A stretch of DNA of 64,000 bases, taken from contig CAJUEG010000006.1 of the NCBI GenBank assembly GCA_910584835.1, positions 4,377 through 68,376 of the forward strand, read 5' to 3'. The notes below the pieces were generated by a model, which ran no database searches, was not told the DNA's origin, and saw nothing but the letters and a program-made list of their open reading frames with translations. The position numbers were made by a program, and so were the translations under genes. Source of the stretch: an uncultured Oscillospiraceae bacterium (GTDB taxonomy: Bacteria; Bacillota; Clostridia; Oscillospirales; Oscillospiraceae). This document shows, piece by piece, positions 24,898 to 32,858 of this stretch (position 1 is the first letter of the stretch; the number at the start of each line of letters is the position of its first letter).

Positions 24898-26799
24898 TCA
24901 CTCCAAGTCCGCCTCCCGGGCCAGGCGGCGCTTTTTGTAGTACTGGGCCTGGGCCTCCCAGAGGGAGCGGTACTTGCCCGGGGCCTCCACCAGCTCGTCG
25001 TGGGCGCCCTGCTGGACCACCCGCCCGCCGTCGAACACGGCGATCTCGCCGCAGAACCGGCAGGAGGACAGCCGGTGGGAGATATAGACGGCGGTCTTGT
25101 CCTCCACGATGTCGTTGAACTTGGTGTAAATCTCCGCCTCCGCCTCCGGGTCCAGGGCGGCGGTGGGCTCGTCCAGCACGATGAAGGGCGCGTCCTGGTA
25201 CAGCACCCGGGCCAGGGCGATTTTCTGGGCCTCGCCGCCGGAAATCTCCACCCCGTCCTCGTCGAAGTTCCGGTAGAGGCAGGTGTCCAGCCCCTTTGGC
25301 AGCGACGCCAGCCGCTCCCCGAAGCCCGCCTTGATAAGGCACTGCTCCGCCCGCTGCCGGTCGTACTCCTCCGCCGCGGCCACGTTTTTCCCCAGGGGCT
25401 GGGAGAGCAGCCTGAAGTCCTGGAACACCACGGAGAACAGGGCCAGGTAGTCGTCGTAGCGGTACTTGCGGATGTCGATGCCGTTGAGGAGGATGACCCC
25501 CTCGGTGGGGTCGTACAGCCGGCACAGCAGCTTGATAAAGGTGGTCTTGCCCGAGCCGTTCTCCCCCACCACCGCCAGGCGCTGGCCCACCTTGAACTTC
25601 ATGGACACGTGGCGCAGGGCCCAGGCGTCGGTGTTGGGGTACTGGAAGCCCACGTCCTGGAACTCAATTTCATAATTGCGGTCGGAGCGCTTTTCGGTGG
25701 TGAGGCTGCCCTGGTACATGCGGTTGGGCATGTCCAGCAGTTGAAAGAAGGGCAGGAGGAACTCCGCGTTCTCCCGCAGGTCGGCCAGGACGGACAGCAG
25801 GTTGGCCGCGCCGTTGGACAGCCCCGCCAGCGCCCCCACGTACTGGGCGATGGACCCCACCCCGAAGGCGCCCCCCAGGGCCTTGAGCCCGGCGAAGAGG
25901 TACACCGCCCCGGAGTACGCCCGGGTGATGCCCACCGAGGCGGCCATGAGCAGCCCCCGACCGCCCCGGCTGGCCCGACCGATGGCGGAATTGGGGCCGA
26001 AGCCGTCCAGGGCGGGGTCGTCCGCCTTCTGGAAGAGGAACCGGTCCTGGGCGTAGACGCGGATGTCGGCGGAGGCGGAGCGATTAAACTGGGCGTGGGC
26101 GCACAGCGCCTCGAAGGCCCGGTTGAAGAAGGAGCCGTCCATGGTGGACCAGAAGGCCTGGGCCCGGCTGTAGCACAGGGCGGACAGGCCCACCGCCGCC
26201 CCCATCAGCGCCAGCATTGCCGGCAGGCACCAGGGGCTGTTCAGGACGGCGAGGGGGCTGCCCTGGGGCACGGGCAGGGTGAACAGGCTGGCCGACAGCG
26301 CCAGCGCCCCCAGGATGCGCAGCACCGATTCCGTCAGCGTGTCAAAGGCGTACTTCAGCCTGTAAAGCCCCCAGCCGTGCCAGTTCTCGTCTTCTATGAT
26401 CTGGTTGAGCAGGGCCTCGGTTTTGGGGTCGTCCGCGTCCTGAAAGTCCATGTCCAGCAGCTTTTCCATGTGCAGGCGGAACCGGGCGGGGAGGGAGAGG
26501 GCCTCCTCGATGACGTTGGCCCGGCAGCTGGCGGCGGCCTGGGCCGCCCCCATCAGGGCGGTGGACAGCAGCAGCGCGGCCAGCAGGGGCCACACCTCCC
26601 CGCCGCCCCCGCCCCCGGCCACCGCGTTCACCAGCCGGGCGGTGAAGTACAGCGGGATGTAGGGGGACAGGGCGGTGAGGGCGTTCTTGGCCAGCGAGGC
26701 GGGGAAAAATTCGGGCATGGCCTTCCACAGGATGGAGTAGCCCCGGCGGGTGGCGTCAAACGCCTCCCGGAGGGTCATGCGGCTTTTCTTCTCACTCAT
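24898..26799 (-). CDS. ABC transporter, fused permease/ATPase (second of pair)
   Basis: A 633-residue protein with hydrophobic helices in residues about 30-340. The ATPase has Walker A GENGSGKTT, signature ISGGEAQK, Walker B FIVLDEPTAALDP and the H-loop in ISHRLSS. Both catalytic Glu residues of this pair are intact, unlike the other two exporter pairs in the window. The DEPTAALDP type is common in peptide and bacteriocin exporters, but no such precursor is seen nearby. The ATG at 26799 overlaps the end of the preceding ABC gene by 8 bp. Confidence 0.88.
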   Translation of the reverse strand: MSEKKSRMTLREAFDATRRGYSILWKAMPEFFPASLAKNALTALSPYIPLYFTARLVNAVAGGGGGGEVWPLLAALLLSTALMGAAQAAASCRANVIEEALSLPARFRLHMEKLLDMDFQDADDPKTEALLNQIIEDENWHGWGLYRLKYAFDTLTESVLRILGALALSASLFTLPVPQGSPLAVLNSPWCLPAMLALMGAAVGLSALCYSRAQAFWSTMDGSFFNRAFEALCAHAQFNRSASADIRVYAQDRFLFQKADDPALDGFGPNSAIGRASRGGRGLLMAASVGITRAYSGAVYLFAGLKALGGAFGVGSIAQYVGALAGLSNGAANLLSVLADLRENAEFLLPFFQLLDMPNRMYQGSLTTEKRSDRNYEIEFQDVGFQYPNTDAWALRHVSMKFKVGQRLAVVGENGSGKTTFIKLLCRLYDPTEGVILLNGIDIRKYRYDDYLALFSVVFQDFRLLSQPLGKNVAAAEEYDRQRAEQCLIKAGFGERLASLPKGLDTCLYRNFDEDGVEISGGEAQKIALARVLYQDAPFIVLDEPTAALDPEAEAEIYTKFNDIVEDKTAVYISHRLSSCRFCGEIAVFDGGRVVQQGAHDELVEAPGKYRSLWEAQAQYYKKRRLAREADLE

Positions 26800-28621
26800 G
26801 GTCCATCGCCCCTTCCTGGTAGTATTTGCGCTGGATGTCAAACAGATAGGCGTACCGCCCGCCCCGCTCCAGCAGGGAGTCGTGGGTGCCCTCCTCGGCG
26901 ATGCCGCCGTTTTCGATGAGTAGCACCCGGTCGCAGAACCGGGTGGACGCCAGCCGGTGGGAGATATACACGCTGGTGGCGTCCCGGGTCAGGTCGTGGT
27001 ACTTCTGGTAGAGCTGGCTCTCGGCGATGGGGTCCAGGGCGGCGGTGGGCTCGTCCAGCACCACCACGGGGCCGTTTTTGTACAGCGCCCTTGCCAGCAT
27101 CAGCCGCTGCATCTGCCCGCCGGACAGCTCCACCCCGTCCAGGTACAGCTGGCGGCCCAGGTGGGTGTTCTCCCCCTGGGGCAGGGCGCGGACCTGGTCC
27201 GCCACCCCCGCCCGCTCCAGGCAGTCCCACATCCGGGGCAGGTCCACGTCCTCGCTCTGGGCCACGTTTTCCGCCACGGTGCCGGGCAGCGGGGCGAACT
27301 GCTGGAACACGGCGGAGAACAGTTTGTAGTAGTCCCGGCGGTTATACTGCCGGATGTCCTCCCCGTCCAGCAGCACCGAACCCTCCGTGGGGTCCAGCAG
27401 GCCGCACAGCAGCTTAATGAGGGTGGTCTTGCCCGCGCCGTTTCTGCCCACCACCGCCAGCTTCTCCCCGGGGCGGATGGTGAGGTTGACGTGGGACAGG
27501 GTGTCGTGGTCCGCCCCGGGGTAGCGGTAGGATACGTCCCGCAGCTCGATGGCGTACAGGTGGCCGCGCTTCACCGCCAGGGGCGCGCCGTCCTCAAAGC
27601 GGAAGGGCTCCGGGGTTTCCAGGAACTCCCGCAGGGTGGACAGCTCCAAACTCTGCCGGTGTAGGGCACCCAGGCTCTGGAAGATGCCCGTCACCCACTG
27701 GGCGAAGCCGCCCACGGCGGAGAAGTACAGCACGAACTGGGCGGGGGACAGCTCCCCCCGGAGGGCCAGGGCGATGAGCCAGCCGTAGGCCGCGCCGTTG
27801 CGCAGCAGGGCCAGGGCCACGTCCAGCAGGTCGGCCCATAGATAGCGCCGCTGGGCCTTGACGCAGAAGTCCTCGAACATCTGGGTATATTTGTCGTAGA
27901 GCTGGAGCAGCCAGGGGCCCAGGCCGAAGATGCGGATATCCTTGGCCAGCTTGGTGTCCTGGCTGCGCCTGAGAATATAGTTGAGGCTGTGCTCAAGCTT
28001 TCCCTCCTCCTCCCGGTGGCGGTAGCGCCAGGAGCGGATGCGCTCCCCGGCAAAGTAGCCCGCCGCGGCCAGCGCGGCGGTGAGCAGGGAGATGGCCGGC
28101 CCCGCCTGGGAGAGCAGCAGCAGGTAGATCGTGAAGCTCACCAGGTTGGAGGCCAGGTCGGTCAGGGTGTCCCACACCGCCTCCCCCGCTTCGCGGTTGG
28201 TGGAGAGGACCCGGTCGGTTTTGGCCAGGCGCTTGAGATAGTCCGGGTCCTCGATGTGGGGGTAGGCGGTGCGGCACTCCAGGAGGTTATGGTCGAGGGC
28301 CAGCATCCGCCGCACGTAGCACCGGCCGAAGAGGGTGTTGGCGTTCAGATACGCCTGAAAGGAGTAGACGCACACCAGCCCCAGGGCGAACCAGGCGATG
28401 AGGGCGGCCAGCTCCCGGGGGGGCACCCACCGGCCCACCGCGTCCAGAATCATGGGGGTGACGAACAGCTCCAGCAGGCTGGCGGCCACGGCGCAGAGGA
28501 TGAGCCCCGCGCAGATGACCAGCACGCTTCTGGCGTCCCGCCAGGCCCGGCGGATCATGAACGCGCAGTTGGAGGCCATGCCGTAGGCGGGTTTCTGCTT
28601 GTCGGTTTTGGTTTTTTCCAT
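26792..28621 (-). CDS. ABC transporter, fused permease/ATPase (first of pair)
   Basis: A 609-residue half-transporter: hydrophobic helices in the first 310 residues or so, then Walker A GRNGAGKTT, signature LSGGQMQR, Walker B VVVLDEPTAALDP and H-loop SHRLAST. It should dimerise with the overlapping downstream gene product. The start at 28621 is chosen for GAGGTG 7-8 nt upstream. It lies directly downstream of the terminator of the histidine kinase operon and has its own promoter embedded there. Confidence 0.88.
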   Translation of the reverse strand: MEKTKTDKQKPAYGMASNCAFMIRRAWRDARSVLVICAGLILCAVAASLLELFVTPMILDAVGRWVPPRELAALIAWFALGLVCVYSFQAYLNANTLFGRCYVRRMLALDHNLLECRTAYPHIEDPDYLKRLAKTDRVLSTNREAGEAVWDTLTDLASNLVSFTIYLLLLSQAGPAISLLTAALAAAGYFAGERIRSWRYRHREEEGKLEHSLNYILRRSQDTKLAKDIRIFGLGPWLLQLYDKYTQMFEDFCVKAQRRYLWADLLDVALALLRNGAAYGWLIALALRGELSPAQFVLYFSAVGGFAQWVTGIFQSLGALHRQSLELSTLREFLETPEPFRFEDGAPLAVKRGHLYAIELRDVSYRYPGADHDTLSHVNLTIRPGEKLAVVGRNGAGKTTLIKLLCGLLDPTEGSVLLDGEDIRQYNRRDYYKLFSAVFQQFAPLPGTVAENVAQSEDVDLPRMWDCLERAGVADQVRALPQGENTHLGRQLYLDGVELSGGQMQRLMLARALYKNGPVVVLDEPTAALDPIAESQLYQKYHDLTRDATSVYISHRLASTRFCDRVLLIENGGIAEEGTHDSLLERGGRYAYLFDIQRKYYQEGAMDHE

Positions 28622-28640
28622 GTCTCTCACCTCAAGGCGC

Positions 28641-28671
28641 ATTGTAGCAGAAAAGCCCCCGGCTGTGTAAA
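28641..28671 (-). promoter_or_regulatory. Promoter of the ABC pair, inside the upstream terminator
   Basis: On the minus strand TTTACA (28666-28671) and TACAAT (28641-28646, preceded by TGC) with a 19-bp spacer. The -35 lies in the loop of the terminator hairpin. Confidence 0.4.
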
Positions 28672-28682
28672 CCGGGGGCTGA
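28648..28682 (-). terminator. Terminator of the flavoprotein-regulator-kinase operon
   Basis: Perfect 9-bp stem (28654-28662 with 28672-28680) and nine-base loop, followed by TTTT on the minus strand. Confidence 0.8.
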
Positions 28683-28743
28683 ATCGCCGAATCCAGGGGC
28701 TGAATTGCAGGCGCGGGGGCGCAGCGGTGCGCACTGTGCGCCC

Positions 28744-29418
28744 CTACTGTGTTTTGCCGCCCACAGGCAGCAGAATCTCGGTGGTGAACGCGCCCTCCTC
28801 GCTGTTGCGGCTGAGCCAGCCCCCCAGCCGCTCCACGATGGCGTCGATGCGCACCAGGCCGAAGCCGTGGCCCTCCCCCTTGGTGGAGCGGAAGCGGCCC
28901 TCCCGCTTCTCCCGCTTGCCCGCCGCGGTGAGGTTGGTGAAGGAGATGTAGAGCTGCTCCCCCTTCATCTCTATGTACACCCGGATGAGCCGCTCCTCCT
29001 CGGGCAGGGCCAGGCTGGCCTCGATGGCGTTGTCGAAGAGGTTGCCCAGGATGACGCACAAATCCAGCTCCGAGATGTCCAGCGCCACCGGCACGCTGGC
29101 GTCCGCCCGGACCTGGATGTGCTTGGACCGGGCCAGGGAAATTTTGCTGTTGAGGATGGCGTCCGCCATGGGGTTGCCGGTCTTGACCACCGTGTCCACC
29201 GTGGACAGGTCGTTTTCCAGCTGGTCCAGGTAGGCGCACAGCGCCCCCCACTCCCCCTGGGCGGCGTGGGCCTTCATCACCTGGATGTGGCTGCGGTAGT
29301 CGTGCCGCCAGCCCCGCATCTGGCGGTACATGTTCTCCACCTCGGCATAGTGAATCTCGATGAGCTCCCGCTGGTAGGCGGCGATGCGCTTGTCGATGAG
29401 CCTGGACAGCAGCGCCAT
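28744..29418 (-). CDS. Soluble AgrC-like histidine kinase (HPK10, GHKL)
   Basis: A 224-residue kinase with no membrane segment. A coiled-coil-like start leads into the phospho-acceptor region RHDYRSHIQVMKAHA. The ATPase part shows the N box (ILGNLFDNAIEAS) and a G box (GEGHGFGLVRI). Family members such as AgrC have about 200 residues of membrane sensor in front, absent here, so the input must be cytoplasmic or come from a partner. It lies 13 bp after the LytTR regulator gene in one operon with a flavoprotein. Confidence 0.88.
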   Translation of the reverse strand: MALLSRLIDKRIAAYQRELIEIHYAEVENMYRQMRGWRHDYRSHIQVMKAHAAQGEWGALCAYLDQLENDLSTVDTVVKTGNPMADAILNSKISLARSKHIQVRADASVPVALDISELDLCVILGNLFDNAIEASLALPEEERLIRVYIEMKGEQLYISFTNLTAAGKREKREGRFRSTKGEGHGFGLVRIDAIVERLGGWLSRNSEEGAFTTEILLPVGGKTQ

Positions 29419-29431
29419 GGCGGCTCCCTCC

Positions 29432-30130
29432 TCATATGCGGTCGATGATGGCCCGGTTCAGCTTTTCGTACTGCCCCCGGGGCAGGGGGATGCGCTCGCC
29501 GGTGGTGAGCTCCGCCTCCGTCCGGGAGGCCCGGCGCACAAAGGCCAGGTTGAGGATGAAGGAGCGGCCCGCCCGGAAAAACCGGCTGTCCAGCTCCCGC
29601 TCCAGCTCGCTCAAAGGGCGCTTGACGGCGTAGTCCCGGCCGGCGTGGACGGTGACGTAGTTGTGGGCCACCTCCAGGTAGCGGATCTTGCTCAGGGGCA
29701 GGCGCACCGTCTCCCCCGGCAGCTCCAGGGTGAGGGCGGGCTCGTTGCGGCGCAGCCGCCCCACCGCCCGGGTGAGCACCTGGGACAGCTTGCGCGGGTC
29801 CACCGGCTTTGTGAGGTAGTGCAGGGCGGACACCTCGTAGCCCTGGGCGATATAGTCGGCGTAGCCGGTGATGAACACGATCTGGATGTCGTCGTTGTCC
29901 CGGCGCACCGCGCGGGCCAGCTCCACCCCGTCCATGCCGTCCATCTCAATGTCCAGCAGCAGCACGTCGAAGTCCCGCCGCTCCTCGTAGCGGAACAGGA
30001 ACGCCTCGGCGGACGGGAAGCGCTCGATCTCCAGCGCCGTCCCCGCGTCCCTGGCCCAGTCCGCCGCCAGCCCTTCGATATACCGGGCGTAGTCCTGGTC
30101 GTCGTCGCAGACGGCGAAGCGGCAGCTCAT
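29432..30130 (-). CDS. LytTR-family response regulator
   Basis: A 232-residue regulator. The receiver has the acidic pocket (VCDDD), phospho-acceptor Asp in VLLLDIEMDGMDG, FITGY and the Lys of YLTKPVD. The DNA-binding LytTR part runs from about 130 to the end (IRYLEVAHNYVTVHA, FFRAGRSFILNLAFV). It is the partner of the soluble kinase downstream. Its ATG overlaps the flavoprotein stop by 4 bp (ATGA), so the three genes are translated as a unit. Targets may include its own operon or the ABC pair next door. Confidence 0.92.
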   Translation of the reverse strand: MSCRFAVCDDDQDYARYIEGLAADWARDAGTALEIERFPSAEAFLFRYEERRDFDVLLLDIEMDGMDGVELARAVRRDNDDIQIVFITGYADYIAQGYEVSALHYLTKPVDPRKLSQVLTRAVGRLRRNEPALTLELPGETVRLPLSKIRYLEVAHNYVTVHAGRDYAVKRPLSELERELDSRFFRAGRSFILNLAFVRRASRTEAELTTGERIPLPRGQYEKLNRAIIDRI

Positions 30131-30936
30131 GACGGCGCGCCCCCGCGCTCCAGGCTGAAGTGGGCGGCGATCTGCCCCTGGCCCACCGCCTTGGCCAGCT
30201 GGAGGGGCTGGCCGGTGCAGTCCCCGGCGGCGTACACGCCGGGGAGGTTGGTGGCCATATGGGCGTCCACCTTGATATAGCCGTTTTCCAGCTCCAGCCC
30301 CGGCGCCAGTCGGGCGGGGGCGATGGAGGCCCGCAGCAAAAACACGCCCTCGCAGGGGGTGGCCTCCCCGGCGGCGTCCAGCACCCCGGTCACCCTGTCC
30401 TCCCCCAGGATGGACAGCCCCGCCAGCCGCTTTACGGTGACCTCACAGCCGATGGAGCGCAGAAACTCCACTTCCTCGCCGAAGTTGGGCGCGTCCCCGG
30501 CGCAGACGACGGGTTTGCCCCGGTAAAACATGCCGTCGCAGGTGGCGCAGTAGCTCACCCCCCGGCCCAGCAGCGCCTCCTCCCCGGGGAGGGGGGCCGC
30601 CCGGGACACGCCGGGGGCCAGGATGACCGCCCCGCCCTCCACGGCGTCGTTTTCCACCGACACCATCACCGTGTCCCCCAGGGGCATCACGGACAGGGCC
30701 CGGCCCGGTTTGAACTCCGCCCCCAGGTCCTTCGCCTGGGCGGCCAGCCGCTCCACCAGTTCCAGCCCCCGGACGCCGGGCAGGCCGGGGTAGTTGGCCA
30801 TGGCGGGGGCTTTGCACAGAGGGGAGGCGGTGGGGTCGTTGGTGATGACGAGCACGGACTTGTCCCGGGCCCGGGCGTGGATGGCGGCGGTGAGCCCCGC
30901 GGGGCCGCCGCCCACAACAAGCAGGTCGTATTTCAT
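30127..30936 (-). CDS. Thioredoxin-reductase-like flavoprotein, probably not NADPH-dependent
   Basis: A 269-residue flavoprotein. The FAD motif VVGGGPAGLTAA is at residues 6-17, the redox pair is in YCATCDGMFYRG, and the closing FAD motif is VYAAGDCTG. Classical thioredoxin reductases (about 310-320 residues) then show GGGDSA and HRRxxxR for NADPH; here the corresponding text is AGDAPNFGEE and VKRLAGL, so both motifs are lost. This resembles the ferredoxin-dependent or otherwise pyridine-nucleotide-independent reductases described in Clostridia. Start at ATG 30936, 8 nt after GGAGG. First gene of the regulator operon. Confidence 0.82.
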   Translation of the reverse strand: MKYDLLVVGGGPAGLTAAIHARARDKSVLVITNDPTASPLCKAPAMANYPGLPGVRGLELVERLAAQAKDLGAEFKPGRALSVMPLGDTVMVSVENDAVEGGAVILAPGVSRAAPLPGEEALLGRGVSYCATCDGMFYRGKPVVCAGDAPNFGEEVEFLRSIGCEVTVKRLAGLSILGEDRVTGVLDAAGEATPCEGVFLLRASIAPARLAPGLELENGYIKVDAHMATNLPGVYAAGDCTGQPLQLAKAVGQGQIAAHFSLERGGAPS

Positions 30937-30968
30937 GGCGTCTGCCTCCAATCCTGGTTAATGTCTCC

Positions 30969-30998
30969 AGTATACTATTGTTCCGCCTTTCTGACAAT
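30969..30998 (-). promoter_or_regulatory. Promoter of the flavoprotein-regulator-kinase operon
   Basis: On the minus strand TTGTCA, 17-bp spacer, TATACT (near 30971-30976). It is back to back with the asparaginase promoter. Confidence 0.6.
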
Positions 30999-31000
30999 AC

Positions 31001-31029
31001 TTGCAAAGGGGTTTTTGTTGGGGTATACT
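31001..31029 (+). promoter_or_regulatory. Promoter of the asparaginase gene
   Basis: TTGCAA (31001-31006), 17-bp spacer, TATACT (31024-31029). Confidence 0.65.
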
Positions 31030-31060
31030 GGGGCTGATTTTGTTGGAGGAGGACGTTTTT

Positions 31061-32065
31061 ATGAAGCGCATTTTACTGCTCACCACCGGCGGCACCATCG
31101 CCTCACGGCTCACCGACGAGGGGCTGGCCCCCGGCCTTGACGGCGAGGCCCTGGCCCGCTGCCTGGGGACGCTGGGGGACAGCTATGACCTGGCCGTCCG
31201 GGATATCCTGCATTTGGACTCGTCCAACATCCAGCCAGAGGAGTGGCGGCTCATCGCCCGGCACGTTTTTGAGGCGAGGGACGATTTTGACGGCATCGTC
31301 ATCTCCCACGGCACCGACACCATGGCGTACACCGCCTCGGTGCTGTCCTTCATGGTGCGGGGCATCCCCGTCCCGGTGGTGCTCACCGGGGCCCAGCTTC
31401 CCATCGAGCACCCCCTCACCGACGGCCTGGACAATCTCCGCACCGCCTTCGCCATGGCGGCCTGCGGCCGCCCGGGGGTGTTCCTGGCCTTCGGGCGGAA
31501 GGTGATGCTGGGCTGCCGGGCGGTCAAGACCCACACCACCGACTTTGCCGCCTTCGACAGCGTGAACTGGCCCGCCGTAGCGGTGGTCAACGGCTCCGGC
31601 CTCACCCTCCGGGAGGGGGCCATCCCCCGGGTTCCCGGCCCCTGCGCGCTGCGGGAGGAGCTGTGCCAGCAGGTGTTCCTCATCAAGCTCACCCCGGGGC
31701 TGGACCCGGAGATTTTCGACATGCTGCTGCGGATGCACTACCGGGGGGTGGTCATCGAGGCGTTTGGGGCGGGGGGCCTCCACTTCATCCGCCGCAACCT
31801 CATTGAAAAGCTCCACGCCGCCGCCCAGGCGGGGATGGCGGTGGTGGTGTGCAGCCAGTGCCTGTATGAGAGCAGCAATTTCTCCCTGTACCAGGCGGGT
31901 CAGAAGGCGCTGGCCCAGGGGGTGATCCAGGGCTGGGACATGACCACCGAGGCGGCGGTGACCAAGCTGATGTGGGCGCTGGGCCAGACGGACAGCCTGG
32001 ACGGGGTCCGGGAGCTGTTTTCAGAGAATCTGTGCGGGGAGGTCAGAAGCGCGCAGCCGTCGTGA
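31061..32065 (+). CDS. ansA: L-asparaginase, type I-like
   Basis: A 334-residue cytoplasmic amidohydrolase splitting asparagine to aspartate and ammonia. Both catalytic motifs are present: TTGGTIAS near the N-terminus and ISHGTDTMAYT with the Thr-Asp-Lys-type centre, plus VVLTGAQLP. There is no signal peptide, which fits type I. The ATG at 31061 follows GGAGGAGG. The last codons and stop lie inside a 26-bp sequence that is repeated 136 bp downstream, so the extreme C-terminus (EVRSAQPS) may have been rewritten by a repeat. Confidence 0.93.
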   Translation: MKRILLLTTGGTIASRLTDEGLAPGLDGEALARCLGTLGDSYDLAVRDILHLDSSNIQPEEWRLIARHVFEARDDFDGIVISHGTDTMAYTASVLSFMVRGIPVPVVLTGAQLPIEHPLTDGLDNLRTAFAMAACGRPGVFLAFGRKVMLGCRAVKTHTTDFAAFDSVNWPAVAVVNGSGLTLREGAIPRVPGPCALREELCQQVFLIKLTPGLDPEIFDMLLRMHYRGVVIEAFGAGGLHFIRRNLIEKLHAAAQAGMAVVVCSQCLYESSNFSLYQAGQKALAQGVIQGWDMTTEAAVTKLMWALGQTDSLDGVRELFSENLCGEVRSAQPS

Positions 32066-32205
32066 GCGGCGCGGATGGAGCGAAGCGAGGGCGAAAGCCC
32101 AGCCGCCGCGCAGCGGGGGCGGGTTTTGCCTGAGACGGAGCGAAGCCGCGCCAAGGGAACAGGCGCAGCGTGACAATGCAGAAGCGCGCAGCCGTCGTGA
32201 GCGGG
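32044..32205. repeat. 26-bp direct repeat flanking a 110-bp segment
   Basis: The 26-bp sequence beginning CAGAAGCGCGCAGCC occurs at 32044-32069 and again, identically, at 32180-32205. The first copy covers the 3' end of the asparaginase gene; the second abuts the 3' end of the convergent phosphoesterase gene. The segment between contains GGAGCGAAGC twice. No open reading frame is seen. Confidence 0.75.
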
Positions 32206-32213
32206 GCGCGGCG

Positions 32214-32858
32214 CTATTTTTTGCCGCCCAGGACCCTGGGGCCGGGGGACGCCGTGCCGCAGGGCCTGTCCGGCAGCTCAATGAAGTATTTTCCCGAGGC
32301 GTTGATCACCGTGGTGTCCCCGTACTCCCGAACCCGGGGGAAATCGGGGGCGTATTGCAGGTGAACATGGCCGTGGAGGTGATACCGGGGCTTGAAGCGG
32401 TCCATCAGGCTTTTAAAGCAGGCGAAGCCCTGGTGGCAGGCGTCCTCCATGTCGCCCACGCCCTGGGCGGGGGCGTGGGTGATGAGGATATCCACCCCGC
32501 CCCGGCGCAGGACGCGGCCCAGCTTGGCGATGCGCCAGCGCATCTGCCGCTCGGTGTACTGGTGGACGCTGCTGTTGTACTTCATGCACCCGCCCAGGCC
32601 CAGAATGCGGTAGCCCTTGAACTCAATGACCTTGCCGTCGATGCAGTCGCACCCCTCGGGGGGCTGCTGCTCGTAGCGGGTGTCGTGGTTGCCGTGGACG
32701 TAGAACAGCGGCCGGTTGGCCATGGTGACCAGAAAGGAGAGGTAGCTGGAGGGCAGGTCGCCGCAGGAGATGATGGCGTCCGCCCCCTGGAGCTTGTCCT
32801 TGGAAAAGTAATCCCACAGCCCCTGATCCGGGGTGTCGGAGATGACCAGCAGCTTCAC
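32214..32858 (-). CDS. Calcineurin-like metallophosphoesterase
   Basis: A 214-residue protein with the di-metal phosphoesterase motifs in order: SDTPD (a variant of D-x-H, with the usual His replaced), CGDLP, GNHD, THAP and HGHVH. The loss of the first-motif His is a real deviation and may alter metal binding. The substrate is unknown; such proteins act on nucleotides, cyclic nucleotides or phosphoproteins. It overlaps the preceding BMP-like gene by 4 bp, so the two are probably functionally linked. Confidence 0.87.
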   Translation of the reverse strand: MKLLVISDTPDQGLWDYFSKDKLQGADAIISCGDLPSSYLSFLVTMANRPLFYVHGNHDTRYEQQPPEGCDCIDGKVIEFKGYRILGLGGCMKYNSSVHQYTERQMRWRIAKLGRVLRRGGVDILITHAPAQGVGDMEDACHQGFACFKSLMDRFKPRYHLHGHVHLQYAPDFPRVREYGDTTVINASGKYFIELPDRPCGTASPGPRVLGGKK

